A stretch of 64,000 nt of DNA from NCBI RefSeq assembly GCF_001648895.1, contig NZ_LXUF01000011.1:248001-312000 (forward strand), read 5' to 3'. Below, piece after piece: positions 34,587 through 45,500 of the stretch. Numbering within the stretch: position 1 is the stretch's first letter; the number at the start of each line of letters is the position of its first letter. The notes beneath the pieces were generated by a model. That model saw only the letters and a list, made by a program, of their open reading frames with translations. It ran no database searches and was not told the origin of the DNA. This DNA is from Methylovorus sp. MM2. GTDB taxonomy: Bacteria > Pseudomonadota > Gammaproteobacteria > Burkholderiales > Methylophilaceae. A program made the translations under genes and the position numbers.

Positions 34587-35431
34587 TCCCCCGAAGCGCC
34601 ACCGCCACCGAAGCCACCGCCACCACCGGAAAATCCACCAGATCCGCCGCCGAAACCACCGCTTCCGCCGCCAAACCCGCCTGAGCCAAAACTATTGGGG
34701 AAGATACCGGAGATCGAGATCAGGAATGCGATGACTGCAAGCACGATTGCAAATAAGACGCTTCCGCCAAGCACAAACACCAGAAAACCGATAATACCGC
34801 CATTGATCGCACTACCGAAAAAGCTCCCGAACATCATGCGCAGCATCCCGGCGAAGATCAACCCGAATATCAATAGAAATGGTAGCGCATGCATCCAGTC
34901 ACCGGAGGCTTTGGCCTTTGGCGGTGGTAACTGCTCACCTGATATCAGATGAATGATCTGATCCGCGGCGGCATCAAGACCTCCATAAAAATCACCTTGC
35001 TTAAAATGCGGCGCCATGACTTCAGCAACGATTCTTTTCGCAATCGCATCGGGGATAACACCTTCAAGACCATAACCGACTTCGATGCGCATTTTTCGGT
35101 CACTCTTGGCGACCAATACGAGAATACCGTCATCGATCTTTTCACGACCGATCTTCCACTCATCAACGACACGAATAGAATATTGTGCGATATCTTCAGG
35201 CTGCGTAGTAGAAACAATCAGAATGGCGATCTGACTACCTTTTTCCTGCTCAAAAGCAGCAAGTTTGGATTCCAAGGCATATTGCTGCTCTTGGCTTAGG
35301 GTAGCAGTCAGGTCGGTGACGCGTGCTTTTAACGCTGGCATAGCCACCTCGTCACGCCCATCTGCCGCTATGCTCGACAAAGAACACAGCAACAGAAAGG
35401 TCGCTAAAGTTGACCTAAGAAACTCACGCAT
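34580..35431 (-). CDS. exported TPM-domain protein with glycine-rich tail (YgcG type)
   Basis: A 283-residue protein with a signal peptide (about 1-22), a periplasmic TPM domain (VAKSDRKMRIEVGYGLEGVI at its core), two membrane segments near residues 185-235, and a Gly-rich C-terminus with repeated GGFGGGSGGF units ending GASGDW. The layout is that of YgcG family proteins found beside LemA. The glycine-rich DNA gives a strongly Pro-rich frame on the other strand, which is not a gene. Start ATG lies 11 bases after the lemA stop. Confidence 0.92.
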   Translation of the reverse strand: MREFLRSTLATFLLLCSLSSIAADGRDEVAMPALKARVTDLTATLSQEQQYALESKLAAFEQEKGSQIAILIVSTTQPEDIAQYSIRVVDEWKIGREKIDDGILVLVAKSDRKMRIEVGYGLEGVIPDAIAKRIVAEVMAPHFKQGDFYGGLDAAADQIIHLISGEQLPPPKAKASGDWMHALPFLLIFGLIFAGMLRMMFGSFFGSAINGGIIGFLVFVLGGSVLFAIVLAVIAFLISISGIFPNSFGSGGFGGGSGGFGGGSGGFSGGGGGFGGGGASGDW

Positions 35432-35442
35432 GAGGAAGTAGA

Positions 35443-36039
35443 TTACTTACTATCAAAGTTGACCGTAGGTGCCTTAGATATCTCTTTTTCGTTCTCTACA
35501 GTGAAAGTAGGTTTAGCTTCGTAGTTGAACATCTTCGCTGTCAGATTGTTCGGGAATGAACGTACTGCTACGTTGTATTCCTGCACAGATTTAATGTAGC
35601 GATTACGTGCGACCGTGACACGATTCTCAGTACCTTCAAGTTGCGCTTGCAGATCACGAAAGCCTGCATCGGCTTTTAATTGAGGATAGTTCTCGGAAAC
35701 CACCAACAATCTAGATAGCGCAGAGGTCAACTGACCTTGAGCAGCTTGGAATTTAGCAAAGGCTTGTGGATCATTCACCAACTCTGGCGTAGCTTGAATA
35801 CTGCTTACTTTTGCACGCGCTTCGGTCACTTCAGTGAGCACACGTTCTTCATGCGACGCATAGCCCTTAACCGTATTGACCAAGTTAGGTACTAAATCTG
35901 CACGGCGTTGATATTGGTTGAGCACTTCTGACCAATCAGCCTTGACCTGCTCATCCAGACTTTGGAAAGTGTTATAGCCGCAACCGGTGAGACTCAATAC
36001 CAATAGTAGCGTGCTAAGCGAAGCTAAGATTTTACGCAT
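35443..36039 (-). CDS. LemA family lipoprotein
   Basis: A 198-residue LemA protein. The N-terminus carries a lipobox (LSLTGCGYN), so it is likely anchored to a membrane by Cys20. The rest is helical coiled-coil: VLNQYQRRADLVPNLVNTVKG is the family signature, followed by VTEARAKVSSIQATPEL. LemA proteins are of unknown precise function and occur with TPM-domain genes, as here. GGAGAT precedes the ATG. It is the first gene of a three-gene operon running to 34071. Confidence 0.93.
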   Translation of the reverse strand: MRKILASLSTLLLVLSLTGCGYNTFQSLDEQVKADWSEVLNQYQRRADLVPNLVNTVKGYASHEERVLTEVTEARAKVSSIQATPELVNDPQAFAKFQAAQGQLTSALSRLLVVSENYPQLKADAGFRDLQAQLEGTENRVTVARNRYIKSVQEYNVAVRSFPNNLTAKMFNYEAKPTFTVENEKEISKAPTVNFDSK

Positions 36040-36071
36040 GTATATCTCCTAAAAAATCGTTATATTCTTGA

Positions 36072-36947
36072 TTAAGATTGGGGTATATCAGCAGATTGCA
36101 AGCGCTGCAAAGTGGTTACAGCAAAACATAAGTCTTCCCATGCTTTGGATTTATCAGCCAGATTACGCAAGAGATAGGCAGGGTGATAAGTAACGATTAC
36201 AGGTACGCCATGAAAATCGTGCGTTTTTCCACGTAATGAGGCGATGGTACTTTCTGAATTAAGGATAGATTGCGCCGCGAATTTACCAAGTGCCAAAATC
36301 AATTTAGGTTGTATGAGCTCTACTTGCCGCTTAAGGAAAGGATCGCACTTTACGACCTCTTCACCTTGCGGATCACGATTCTGTGGTGGGCGACACTTCA
36401 GCACATTGGCGATGAATACATTCTCACCACGCTTTAGTTTGATGGCTGCCAGCATGTTATCCAACAACTTGCCTGCCTGACCGACAAAGGGCTCACCCTT
36501 GCGATCTTCCTCTGCACCGGGGGCTTCACCGATAATGAGCCACTCGGCATTTGGATCCCCGACCCCAAAGACTGTCTGCATCCTTGTATCGGCAAGCCCA
36601 CAGGCATGGCATTCGGCCACGGCATGCTGGAGACTATCCCAATCCATCTTCATGATCGCCGCACGACGATCTGGGCTGAACTCTATGGTCTGGGGTAATA
36701 GCTCACCTTCTGTTTCAGTGGCTGCTGATTCAGAAGATAGATTGGAAATGACCTCTACGGGCACTGGTACAGCTTGAGGTGTCTCTTCCACTACAATCGG
36801 AGCTACGACTTCAACGGCCACGACAGGACTTTCAACAGCTTCAATAGCTGGTAGAGGTTCCACGACAGTTCGTTGCGCAGGCTGGCGTAATTGCCACGCA
36901 GGCAATAACTCCAATTCGCGCAACATATCTTCGCGCGCCAAGCTCAT
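36072..36947 (-). CDS. uracil-DNA glycosylase, family 4
   Basis: Iron-sulfur uracil-DNA glycosylase of 291 residues that removes uracil from DNA. The active-site region [20 protein letters not shown] is near residue 140, the HPAYLLR motif is near residue 256, and the cluster Cys residues are in [15 protein letters not shown] and VKCDPFLK. The first about 90 residues are a low-complexity, Val- and Pro-rich extension without a known domain, which most family members lack or carry in variable form. It overlaps rimI by four bases in the tsaB-rimI-udg operon. Confidence 0.93.
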   Translation of the reverse strand: MSLAREDMLRELELLPAWQLRQPAQRTVVEPLPAIEAVESPVVAVEVVAPIVVEETPQAVPVPVEVISNLSSESAATETEGELLPQTIEFSPDRRAAIMKMDWDSLQHAVAECHACGLADTRMQTVFGVGDPNAEWLIIGEAPGAEEDRKGEPFVGQAGKLLDNMLAAIKLKRGENVFIANVLKCRPPQNRDPQGEEVVKCDPFLKRQVELIQPKLILALGKFAAQSILNSESTIASLRGKTHDFHGVPVIVTYHPAYLLRNLADKSKAWEDLCFAVTTLQRLQSADIPQS

Positions 36948-37408
36948 AGTGCCATACCCATCAAGATCGCATCCTCACGCCCATTCTTTGCGGGATAATA
37001 ATTACGGCGAATCGCCATTTCATTGAATCCCATATTTTCATACAAACCAATAGCCGCTAGATTCGATACCCGCACTTCAAGAAACATGTTGAGCGCATTA
37101 TATTGTCGAGCCACTTGCATCATATGCACGAGCAGCTCACGGCCTAAACCACGGCCCTGGTATTCGGCTGCGATACTGATATTGAGTAGATGCGCTTCAT
37201 CTAGCACTAGCATCAACACACCGTAACCGATCATCACATTCCTTTGCTCGGCTATCCAGCAACTATACCCTGCATTAAGCGAGTCACTAAAATTACCACG
37301 CGACCAAGGATAAGGGAATATTGTCGGCTCGATCTGCATGATTGCATCAAGGTCGGCCATCTGCATGGGACGAAAACTGATGCTGCTAGTTTGAATCTCG
37401 GCATTCAT
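36944..37408 (-). CDS. rimI: ribosomal protein S18-alanine N-acetyltransferase
   Basis: GNAT acetyltransferase of 154 residues assigned to RimI, which acetylates the N-terminal alanine of ribosomal protein S18. The acetyl-CoA loop QGRGLGRELLVHMM is intact, with the family segments FPYPWSRGNFSDSL near residue 32 and YENMGFNEMAIRRNYYP near the C-terminus. Placement right after tsaB is the standard order. I start at ATG 37408; a TTG two codons upstream is possible. Confidence 0.92.
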   Translation of the reverse strand: MNAEIQTSSISFRPMQMADLDAIMQIEPTIFPYPWSRGNFSDSLNAGYSCWIAEQRNVMIGYGVLMLVLDEAHLLNISIAAEYQGRGLGRELLVHMMQVARQYNALNMFLEVRVSNLAAIGLYENMGFNEMAIRRNYYPAKNGREDAILMGMAL

Positions 37409-37416
37409 ATACAAGG

Positions 37417-38088
37417 CTAGCGCTCAGAAATCTTAAGGGCGACTTTATTACGTATATAGACTGGCGCCGCTTCTGCCGCAGGTACGCCTCGCCCAGCCGA
37501 AAATTCCGGCAACGCGAGTGCAGCAATGGCGATAGCATGCGGGAATATATCAGGTGATGTATTGCTGAGTTGTCCGGCATAAGCAGCATGCAATGCATCA
37601 GAAAAAGTAGCCCAACCACTACCAACACCTACCCAGTCATTACCTAAAATAGCAGGAACCGCATCTGGCTTATATAAACCGGGCGCTCCTTCCTCCTGCC
37701 AGCCTATGGACGTTTTTATATAGGCGGCGTGATACACCTCACCCATACGCGCATCTAGGCAGGCAATGACTTTCGGGCTTCCCGCACTTTCAGCAAGCGC
37801 CATCAATGTGCCAATCCCCACTACAGGCAAATTAGCACCAAACGCCAACCCTTGTGCAATACCGCATCCGATACGCAAGCCAGTGAATGACCCTGGCCCA
37901 GCACCAAAAGCGATGCCGTCTAGATCAGTTAGCGCAACTTTTGCTTCATCTAGCAACTCACGCAATAAAGGTAATACATGTTGCGAGTGGCTTTGCCCTG
38001 CAAGTAGCTCTCGCACGAAAACCTTACCCTGCAATGACAATGCGAGGGATAGGTACTCAGTGGAGGTATCAAGGGCGAGAATATTCAT
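37417..38088 (-). CDS. tsaB: tRNA threonylcarbamoyladenosine biosynthesis protein TsaB
   Basis: TsaB of 223 residues, a non-catalytic ASKHA-fold partner of TsaD in forming the t6A modification of tRNA. The N-terminal ILALDTSTEYLSLAL and the GAGPGSFTGLRIGCG motif near residue 70 are characteristic, as is the later segment VIACLDARMGEVYHAAY. Cytosolic. It is first in a tsaB-rimI-udg operon. The length is normal. Confidence 0.95.
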   Translation of the reverse strand: MNILALDTSTEYLSLALSLQGKVFVRELLAGQSHSQHVLPLLRELLDEAKVALTDLDGIAFGAGPGSFTGLRIGCGIAQGLAFGANLPVVGIGTLMALAESAGSPKVIACLDARMGEVYHAAYIKTSIGWQEEGAPGLYKPDAVPAILGNDWVGVGSGWATFSDALHAAYAGQLSNTSPDIFPHAIAIAALALPEFSAGRGVPAAEAAPVYIRNKVALKISER

Positions 38089-38164
38089 TTGAAGTCTATT
38101 TTGGTTGCCGCGCCATTATAGAATGACTCGGCGCGCATCCAAAACGGCTTATAGTGAAGATGCC

Positions 38165-39058
38165 TTATGCAAACCGCGAAAGTGGTAATCCGGCATCTCG
38201 ACGTGAAGCCAATGAGAGTGCAGACCAATCTTTATCCGAACGTCCTTCTGCGATGCCACTCAGCATGCGCTGCTGCACGATACTCAAGAACGGCATAGGC
38301 GTTGCACTTTTGAGTGCGACGGCTTGCGCGAGATTCATATCCTTGAATGCAAGGGCCATCTTGAAGCCGGGTTCAAAATCCTGCTTGAGCACGATCTCGC
38401 CATAACGTTGATACATCGGGCAAGCAAAGATGGTGGATGTAAGCATACCGAGCACAGCTTCAGGTGCGATTCCATTTTTTTCAGCGAGCGTAGCGACTTC
38501 GCCAAGCGTCTCCATACAGGAGGCAATCATAAAATTACCACTCAGTTTAACAATATTCGCCGCACCGGGGTCATCTCCAAAAGCGAAGATCCCTTGACTC
38601 ATCGCCTCTTGCACTGGGCGCACTTTTTCGATGGCTTGCGCATCACCAGAAGTACATATCCATAGCTTCTTTGCTGCTGCCATCTCGGGACGGCCAAATA
38701 CTGGTGACGTCACATAGTGCGTGCCCTTTTCAACATGTAGTTGTGCAAGGCGACGAGAGATATCAGGTGACACAGTACTGGCTGATAGGTGAATAGCGTC
38801 TTTTTTCATTCCAGCCAAAACGCCCTCTTCACCTAATGTGATTTCTTCCAGAACTGCATCATTAGAAAGCATGGTGATGATGACATCGGCACCTGTTGCA
38901 GCAAGCTTTGGTGTTGCACTTGCAATCGCACCTTTGGCAACCAGTGGTGCGACTTTGTCTGCGCTGCGGTTATATATTTGCACAGAAAACCCCGCTGCCA
39001 GCAAGTTGGAAGCCATTCCCTCCCCCATTGCACCAAGCCCAACGAAACCGATCAACAT
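38165..39058 (-). CDS. NAD(P)-dependent 3-hydroxyacid dehydrogenase family protein
   Basis: A 297-residue reductase related to 3-hydroxyisobutyrate dehydrogenase and succinic semialdehyde reductase (beta-hydroxyacid dehydrogenase family). The N-terminal Rossmann motif GFVGLGAMGEGMASNLL binds the cofactor, and the catalytic Lys is in ANIVKLSGNFMIAS near residue 170. The substrate loop LSASTVSPDISRRLA is also typical. It probably reduces or oxidises a small beta-hydroxy or semialdehyde acid. The gene is alone, with the DUF2798 gene upstream on the same strand. Confidence 0.88.
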   Translation of the reverse strand: MLIGFVGLGAMGEGMASNLLAAGFSVQIYNRSADKVAPLVAKGAIASATPKLAATGADVIITMLSNDAVLEEITLGEEGVLAGMKKDAIHLSASTVSPDISRRLAQLHVEKGTHYVTSPVFGRPEMAAAKKLWICTSGDAQAIEKVRPVQEAMSQGIFAFGDDPGAANIVKLSGNFMIASCMETLGEVATLAEKNGIAPEAVLGMLTSTIFACPMYQRYGEIVLKQDFEPGFKMALAFKDMNLAQAVALKSATPMPFLSIVQQRMLSGIAEGRSDKDWSALSLASRRDAGLPLSRFA

Positions 39059-39122
39059 ACTGCATTCCTCAATTAATGCCCATCAAGCTTCAATTAGAAC
39101 ACTCAGTGGTTTGAATGTCACT

Positions 39123-39392
39123 TTATACGGCGCGTGATTGAACTGTTAATGCAACAAGACGCATTACCAGAGGACGAACAATTAATACACAAACGAATGC
39201 CACAGGCATCGCCAATTGATAAGCATGCATCACCCTTGCAGCATATCCGTTACTAATACCACTATTGGCAGCTACGATCACTAGACACATCAACATCGCC
39301 ATGATGCCAGACATAAAAAAGGCAAAAACTACTGGTGTATAGCGTACAGGTACCTTGCGAATGATTTGGTGCTGAGATTGGTATGAAGTCAT
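39123..39392 (-). CDS. DUF2798 small membrane protein
   Basis: An 89-residue inner-membrane protein with two hydrophobic segments at about residues 20-43 and 58-80. The first, FAFFMSGIMAMLMCLVIVAANSG-like, and the second, AMPVAFVCVLIVRPLVMRLV, match DUF2798. The function of the family is unknown. It diverges from the LysR gene at 39520, so the regulator is likely to control it. Confidence 0.8.
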   Translation of the reverse strand: MTSYQSQHQIIRKVPVRYTPVVFAFFMSGIMAMLMCLVIVAANSGISNGYAARVMHAYQLAMPVAFVCVLIVRPLVMRLVALTVQSRAV

Positions 39393-39519
39393 GTTGTTTT
39401 CCTATCTATTTTTTTAAATAATATGCGCACTTTATCCAAATAAATACCTCATGAATAGATAAGCAATCCTTGATTCAGTCGTAATATAATATTATTAATA
39501 TGATTACTTATTAAATAGC

Positions 39520-40467
39520 ATGTCTATGGATACTTTACGCAGTATCGAAAGCTTTGTGAAAGCAGTGGAAGGTGGCAGTATCGCGGCTGGAGCACGCCAG
39601 ATTGGCATAACAGCAGCCGCAGCCAGCCAGAACATCAATCGTTTAGAAAAAACATTGGGTACAAGGTTACTAAATCGTTCCACACGCAGCCTATCGTTGA
39701 CGGATAGTGGCGAACTTTATTATCGGCAGGTAAAAAGCATCATTCATGATTTGGAAGTCGCTAAATCTGCGGTGATGGAAATACAAGGTGAGCCACAGGG
39801 GAAACTTCGTATCGCCTCATCAGGTGCTTTTGGGCGGCATGTGTTAGCACCATTGATTCCTGCTTTTACTAAAGCCTACCCACGCATCTCGATCGAATTG
39901 ATTATGGCCGACCACGGAATCGATCATATCAAAGAAGATATCGACATCAGCATACGCTTTAAACAACAGCTGGAGTTGGGGATGGTTGCTAGACGGATCA
40001 TCACTGCACCGATGATATTGTGCGCATCACCCGCCTACCTTGCGCGTGCAGGAAGACCTAAGGAACCGGAAGACCTGCGGCATCATGATTGCCTGATATT
40101 CAGATTACCGCAGGATGGGAAACTACTGCGATGGGGATTCATCCGTCAGGGATTACGTTTTGAACCTGAGTTAAATGCATCCATCATCAGTAACGATATC
40201 GATGCCATTGCACATTTGGCGGTTGCGGGCGCAGGCATTGCACGCTTGGGGGCATTCTTAGCTGAGCCGCTTATTCAGCGCGGTGAACTAGAGGCATTGT
40301 TTCTACCAAAGAAAGACCATAAAGAATCTGTTACCGCCGATATTGAACCGCTGGATTTTTATGTCACTTTTCTTGATCAGCATGTGATGACACGTAAAGT
40401 GCGTACATTTGTCGATTATCTGGCCGATGCTGTTCCAGATAAATGGAAAAGTCCTACGCCTATATAG
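39520..40467 (+). CDS. LysR-type transcriptional regulator
   Basis: A 315-residue LysR regulator. The N-terminal winged helix-turn-helix is intact (SIAAGARQIGITAAAASQNI then RLEKTLGTRLLNRSTRSLSLT), followed by a periplasmic-binding-like effector domain (GKLRIASSGAFGRHVLAPLI). The start is ATG 39520, with ATG 39526 as an alternative. The AT-rich divergent region 39393-39519 contains GTAAT / ATTAC at 39481-39507, a possible site. The likely target is the divergent DUF2798 gene; the inducer is unknown. Its 3' end overlaps the dinG-like gene end by eight bases. Confidence 0.92.
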   Translation: MSMDTLRSIESFVKAVEGGSIAAGARQIGITAAAASQNINRLEKTLGTRLLNRSTRSLSLTDSGELYYRQVKSIIHDLEVAKSAVMEIQGEPQGKLRIASSGAFGRHVLAPLIPAFTKAYPRISIELIMADHGIDHIKEDIDISIRFKQQLELGMVARRIITAPMILCASPAYLARAGRPKEPEDLRHHDCLIFRLPQDGKLLRWGFIRQGLRFEPELNASIISNDIDAIAHLAVAGAGIARLGAFLAEPLIQRGELEALFLPKKDHKESVTADIEPLDFYVTFLDQHVMTRKVRTFVDYLADAVPDKWKSPTPI

Positions 40468-42457
40468 CCTCAGCCTGCTCAACAAAGAACGCTTCAACAT
40501 CTGCCAATTCTCGGCTACGTCGGAACGGTGGCAAACTTTGCCAGATACGTTTTCCGTAATGCTTGGTGATTAACCTAGGGTCGCAGATCATTAACACTCC
40601 GCGATCAGTTTCGTCTCGGATCAATCGACCAGCACCCTGTTTGAGTGTTATCACGGCATAAGGCAGCTGGTATTCCATGAAAGCATTCTTGCCTTCGCTG
40701 TTCATCTTGTCGATACGCGCTGCCAATACAGGATCGTCTGGTGGTGCGAATGGCAATTTATCGATGATAACGGCAGAAAGTGCCTCACCGCGTACATCGA
40801 CACCCTCCCAAAAACTTTGAGAACCCACTAGAACAGCATTACCAAGCTTACGAAATCGTTCAAGCAACTCGCTACGAGAGCTATCACCTTGAATTAGCAA
40901 AGGGTATTCCATGCCATTGCTTTCGAATGCTTCTTTTAGTAATGCATGAATCTCGCGCATCGCTCGCAATGAAGTGCAAAGCACGAAAGCTCGACCACCA
41001 CTTGCCTGAATCACAGGCAAAGCTGCTGCTGCGACAGAGGCTGTATAGATGCTACTGCTTGGTTCCGGCATTTTTTGTGGCACATACAAAAGCGCCTGCT
41101 GACCATAATCAAAAGGACTATTCCAATAACCTGTCTGCGCATCGCCTAAGCCCATCTGGCCGAGGTAATGACTAAAATCACTCTTCACAGCAAGGGTTGC
41201 AGAAGTGAATATCCAAGAACGCGGCTGCGCATTCAGCTGTTTACCAAACCCTTCAGCCACTGACAGCGGCGTTGCATGTAACTGCACAGACTGCGTGAAC
41301 ACTTCAACCCAGCGCACCAGATTTGCATTATCAGCCTTTTGCCAACTATTGAGCTTTTGCTGCAAAGCCAAACCGCGCTGCCAGCAACTCTCAAGCGCTG
41401 GATCACGCTCTGCTTGCGATTCCAATACCTCGGTCAATGCGCTTAATTTCTCCTGCATCATGGCATAAGCAGATTCAAAATTATTCAGTGCCAATGCTTT
41501 CTGCACAGGCATGCGCGCACCTTCATAAGCAAATATCAGGCGAAAATCCCGCACGGATTTTTCCAGTGCAGCCGTAGCTTCAGGCAATGCGAGACAATCT
41601 TTCGCTGTTGTAATAAATTCAGCATGGGCATCGCGTGCCAACTCCATTAGCTGGCTAGTTGAAACATCATCGCCAAAGAAGATACCCGCGATCTCTGGCA
41701 ACTGGTGGGCTTCATCGAAGATCACGGTGTTTGCCGATGGTAATAACTCGGTCACGCCTTCATCGCGCAACATGACATCAGCAAAGAAAAGGTGATGGTT
41801 CACTACCACAACATCGGCTGCCAGTGCTTTCTTGCGTGCTTCCATCACAAAGCAGTCTTTATAAAAACTACACTCTTGCCCCAGACAATTGTCACGTGTG
41901 GAAGTCACTGAGGGCCAGATAGTTGCCGTCTCGGGCACATCGGTCAGCTCGCTTTTATCACCTGTCGCGCTGTGCTCGGCGAATGCTTGTATCTTGTGTA
42001 CGTAATTGGCATCTTCCCGCGAGATAAAACGCCCCTCTTTCATCGCCCGATCAAGATGGAAATGGCAGACGTAATTGGCACGTCCTTTTAGCATGGCAAC
42101 AGTCACGGGGACTTTCAGTGCATCACGCACCGCCGGGAGATCACGGTTAAAAAGTTGGTCCTGCAATGTCTTGGTGCCCGTGGAAACAATAACCTTACCA
42201 CCGGACAATAATGCAGGGATAAGATAGGCGAAAGTCTTGCCTGTGCCCGTGCCGGCTTCAGCGACCAGTTGCTGATCCGCCTTGATAGCACTCTCGATCG
42301 CCTTGGCCATCTCAAGTTGTTGAGTACGCATGCGATAGCCGGGGATATTCTCTGCCAAGGGCCCATCAGCAGAAAAGATAAAATCCAGTGATTCCAAAAA
42401 CGCGTTTTCCTGAGAAGTATCTGCTATCGCAGACCATAACCCCACATGATAAAGCAT
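40460..42457 (-). CDS. ATP-dependent DNA helicase, DinG/YoaA family
   Basis: Superfamily 2 helicase with iron-sulfur cluster, about 665 residues. Walker A is AEAGTGTGKTFAYL; the DEAH box is in VIFDEAHQLPEI. The four cluster Cys residues are in NYVCHFHLD, NCLGQECSF and KDCFVMEA. C-terminal motifs include VGSQSFWEGVDVRGEAL and KQGAGRLIRDETDRG. It unwinds DNA 5' to 3' in repair or R-loop removal. The frame reaches 42526 through a TTG, but the first ATG is at 42457 and gives the family's usual N-terminus; no strong ribosome binding site is seen, so the start remains uncertain. Confidence 0.9.
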   Translation of the reverse strand: MLYHVGLWSAIADTSQENAFLESLDFIFSADGPLAENIPGYRMRTQQLEMAKAIESAIKADQQLVAEAGTGTGKTFAYLIPALLSGGKVIVSTGTKTLQDQLFNRDLPAVRDALKVPVTVAMLKGRANYVCHFHLDRAMKEGRFISREDANYVHKIQAFAEHSATGDKSELTDVPETATIWPSVTSTRDNCLGQECSFYKDCFVMEARKKALAADVVVVNHHLFFADVMLRDEGVTELLPSANTVIFDEAHQLPEIAGIFFGDDVSTSQLMELARDAHAEFITTAKDCLALPEATAALEKSVRDFRLIFAYEGARMPVQKALALNNFESAYAMMQEKLSALTEVLESQAERDPALESCWQRGLALQQKLNSWQKADNANLVRWVEVFTQSVQLHATPLSVAEGFGKQLNAQPRSWIFTSATLAVKSDFSHYLGQMGLGDAQTGYWNSPFDYGQQALLYVPQKMPEPSSSIYTASVAAAALPVIQASGGRAFVLCTSLRAMREIHALLKEAFESNGMEYPLLIQGDSSRSELLERFRKLGNAVLVGSQSFWEGVDVRGEALSAVIIDKLPFAPPDDPVLAARIDKMNSEGKNAFMEYQLPYAVITLKQGAGRLIRDETDRGVLMICDPRLITKHYGKRIWQSLPPFRRSRELADVEAFFVEQAEAI

Positions 42458-42546
42458 CTGCAAGTTTAGGCGTAAATATGAACGATAGATTGGTATTGAT
42501 TGTGCTAGAGTTGTAGCGATACCCAATAAACAGGCAAGGGCAAGAT

Positions 42547-45500
42547 ATGGCGATTCGCGTCGCGCTGCACCACAAAACGAGTTATAAGTTTGATCGCCCC
42601 GTTAATCTGTCACCTCATGAAGTCAGGCTAAAACCCGCAGCCCATGCGCGCACGCCTATATTGTCGTATTCGCTCAGCGTTAAACCTGAAAAACATTTCA
42701 TCAATTGGCAGCAAGACCCTTACGGTAATTACATTGCCCGTTTTGTATTCCCCGAAAAAGTGCGTGAGCTGGAATTTACGGTCGATTTAGTGGCAGATAT
42801 GACTGTCATTAATCCGTTCGATTTCTTTGTAGAGAAATATGCTGAGACTTTTCCCTTCAAATACACAGAACAGCTTGAATTTGAATTGAGCCAATACCTG
42901 ACAGCAGAACCCGTGGGGGAATTAGTCGGTAATTGGATAACGCGCGCCAAAACTGAACTAGTGTCGCAGAATATGGGCACCGGTAACTTTCTGGTGGCGA
43001 TCAATCAGCGCCTGCAAAACGATATCGGCTATACCCTGCGCATGGCGCCCGGTGTTCAATCCCCGGAGGAGACATTATCTTTAAGAACTGGATCCTGTCG
43101 CGATAGTGCATGGCTGCTTGTGCAGATATTGCGGAATTTGGGGTTGGCTGCGCGTTTTGTTTCGGGCTATTTGATCCAACTAACAGCGGATATCAAAGCA
43201 CTTGATGGCCCTAGCGGTACAGAGGTCGATTTCACCGATCTACACGCGTGGACTGAAGTCTATGTGCCAGGCGCTGGCTGGATCGGTTTGGATCCGACCT
43301 CTGGTTTGATGACAGGTGAAGGCCACATCCCACTCGCATGTACGGCTATGCCATCATCGGCTGCGCCTGTGACCGGGTTTACTGATATTGCTGAGGTGAC
43401 TTTCGAACACGAGATGAAAGTCACGCGCATTCATGAAGACCCGCGCGTCACAAAACCCTACAGCGAAGAAGATTGGCTGAAGATCGATAAGCTCGGCCAA
43501 AAGGTCGATGCCGAACTTAAGAAACAGGATGTACGACTTACCCAAGGTGGCGAGCCCACGTTTGTGTCGATAGATGACATGGAAGGGCCTGAGTGGAACA
43601 CCACTGCGCACGGGGAAAAGAAACGGGAACTGGCTGGCAATCTCGCACTGCGTCTAAAAGAACATTTTGCCACTGGCGGTTTTCTGCATTATGGACAAGG
43701 CAAATGGTACCCGGGAGAACCGTTACCTCGCTGGGCGATCAATATGTTCTGGCGTGTAGATGGCAAACCTATCTGGCAAGATCCATCGCTGTTCTCTGAT
43801 GAAAAGAACCCGGAGCAATACACCGCGAGTGATACCGAGAAATTCACGCTGCTATTGGCACAAAACTTGGGCTTGCCTTCCGCATACCTGATTCCGGCCT
43901 ATGAAGATGTGCTGTTGCAAACAAAACTGGAACAAGCCTTCCCTGAAAATATCGATCCTTTAAAAGCTGATCTGAAAGATAGTGAAGAGCGCAGAAGATT
44001 AGCTCGTTTGCTTGAAACGGGCTTGGGCGAAGTCGTCGGCTATGTCATCCCGATCAAAGCGCAGGAAACAAAAAAAACCACCTCGACATGGCTGACAAGT
44101 AAGTGGCCACTTAAGCGGGAACACCTGTACCTGCTGAGTGGTGATTCACCCATGGGGTTACGCTTGCCGCTGGCGTCACTCCCTTGGAAGTTGCCAAAAG
44201 ATATGGATCCGGAATTTCCCGTTGATCCATTCGACCAGCAAGACGAGTTACCCGCAACACTTTCATCTACCAAGACGACAAGCACTTTAAAACCGGGAAA
44301 ACCACTACCGCGCGAAGTCATCCAGACCGCATTGTGCGTACAGGTACGTGAAGGTCGTTTGCATGTATTCATGCCACCTTTAACACGTATCGAAGATTAT
44401 CTGGCACTTGTCACGGCGGTTGAGAATACGGCATCCACCTTAAACATGAAGCTTTGGCTCGAAGGATACACGCCGCCGCGCGATGCCAGAATAAAGTCAT
44501 TAAGCGTAACGCCAGACCCCGGTGTGATCGAGGTGAATATCCACCCTTCTAGTAACTGGCGTGAACTGGTTAGCAACGTCACCACACTGTATGAAGAGGC
44601 GCGCCAAACGCGCCTTGGCACGGAGAAATTCATGCTGGATGGCCGCCACACTGGTACGGGCGGTGGCAACCACGCAACATTAGGTGGTGCGACCCCGGCT
44701 GATAGCCCGATGTTACGTCGTCCGGATATTCTTAAAAGCCTGATTACCTACTGGCAGAATCATCCGTCATTATCTTATCTCTTCTCTGGTACGTTTATCG
44801 GCCCCACCAGCCAATCACCTCGTGTAGATGAAGCACGTGATGATAATCTGTACGAGCTGTCTATTGCATTCCAGCAAATGGACAAAGTATTGCCTGATAC
44901 GAAAGAAAGCGAACGCCCTTGGTTAGTAGACAGGCTATTGCGTAATCTGCTTGTCGACCTCACAGGCAATACCCACCGCGCTGAATTCTCCATCGATAAA
45001 CTTTACTCACCTGACGGCCCAACAGGCAGATTGGGATTAGTCGAATTCCGCGCATTTGAGATGCCGCCACATGCACGCATGAGCTTACTGCAAATGTTGC
45101 TCCTGCGCGCGCTGGTTGCACGCTTCTGGCGTGAGCCGTATCAAGGCAAGCTGATCCATTGGGGTACAGAGCTACATGACCGCTGGATGCTGCCGCATTT
45201 CATCACGCAAGATATCGCCGATGTTGTCAAAGACCTGCGCACTGCTGGCTATAAATTCGAGAAACACTGGTTCGACCCTTTCATCGAATTCCGCTTCCCG
45301 CGTTACGGCACCGTGGCTTATGAAGGTGTTGAACTAGAGTTACGTCAAGCCATCGAACCATGGAACGTACTTGGTGAAGAGATGAGTGGTGGCGGTACAG
45401 CTCGCTATGTAGATTCCTCAGTCGAACGCATGCAGTTACGTGTTCGAGGGCTGACAGACACACGCCATATCGTCACATGCAACGGCCGCCCACTGCCATT

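Noticed and set aside
34566-34952. Proline-rich open frame on the plus strand
   Set aside because: It is the complement of the Gly-rich C-terminus of the YgcG-type protein on the minus strand; no ribosome binding site or family match.
39481-39507. LysR-type palindrome GTAAT / ATTAC
   Set aside because: Only the outer five bases match and the region is very AT-rich, so it is mentioned with the LysR gene but not listed as a site.
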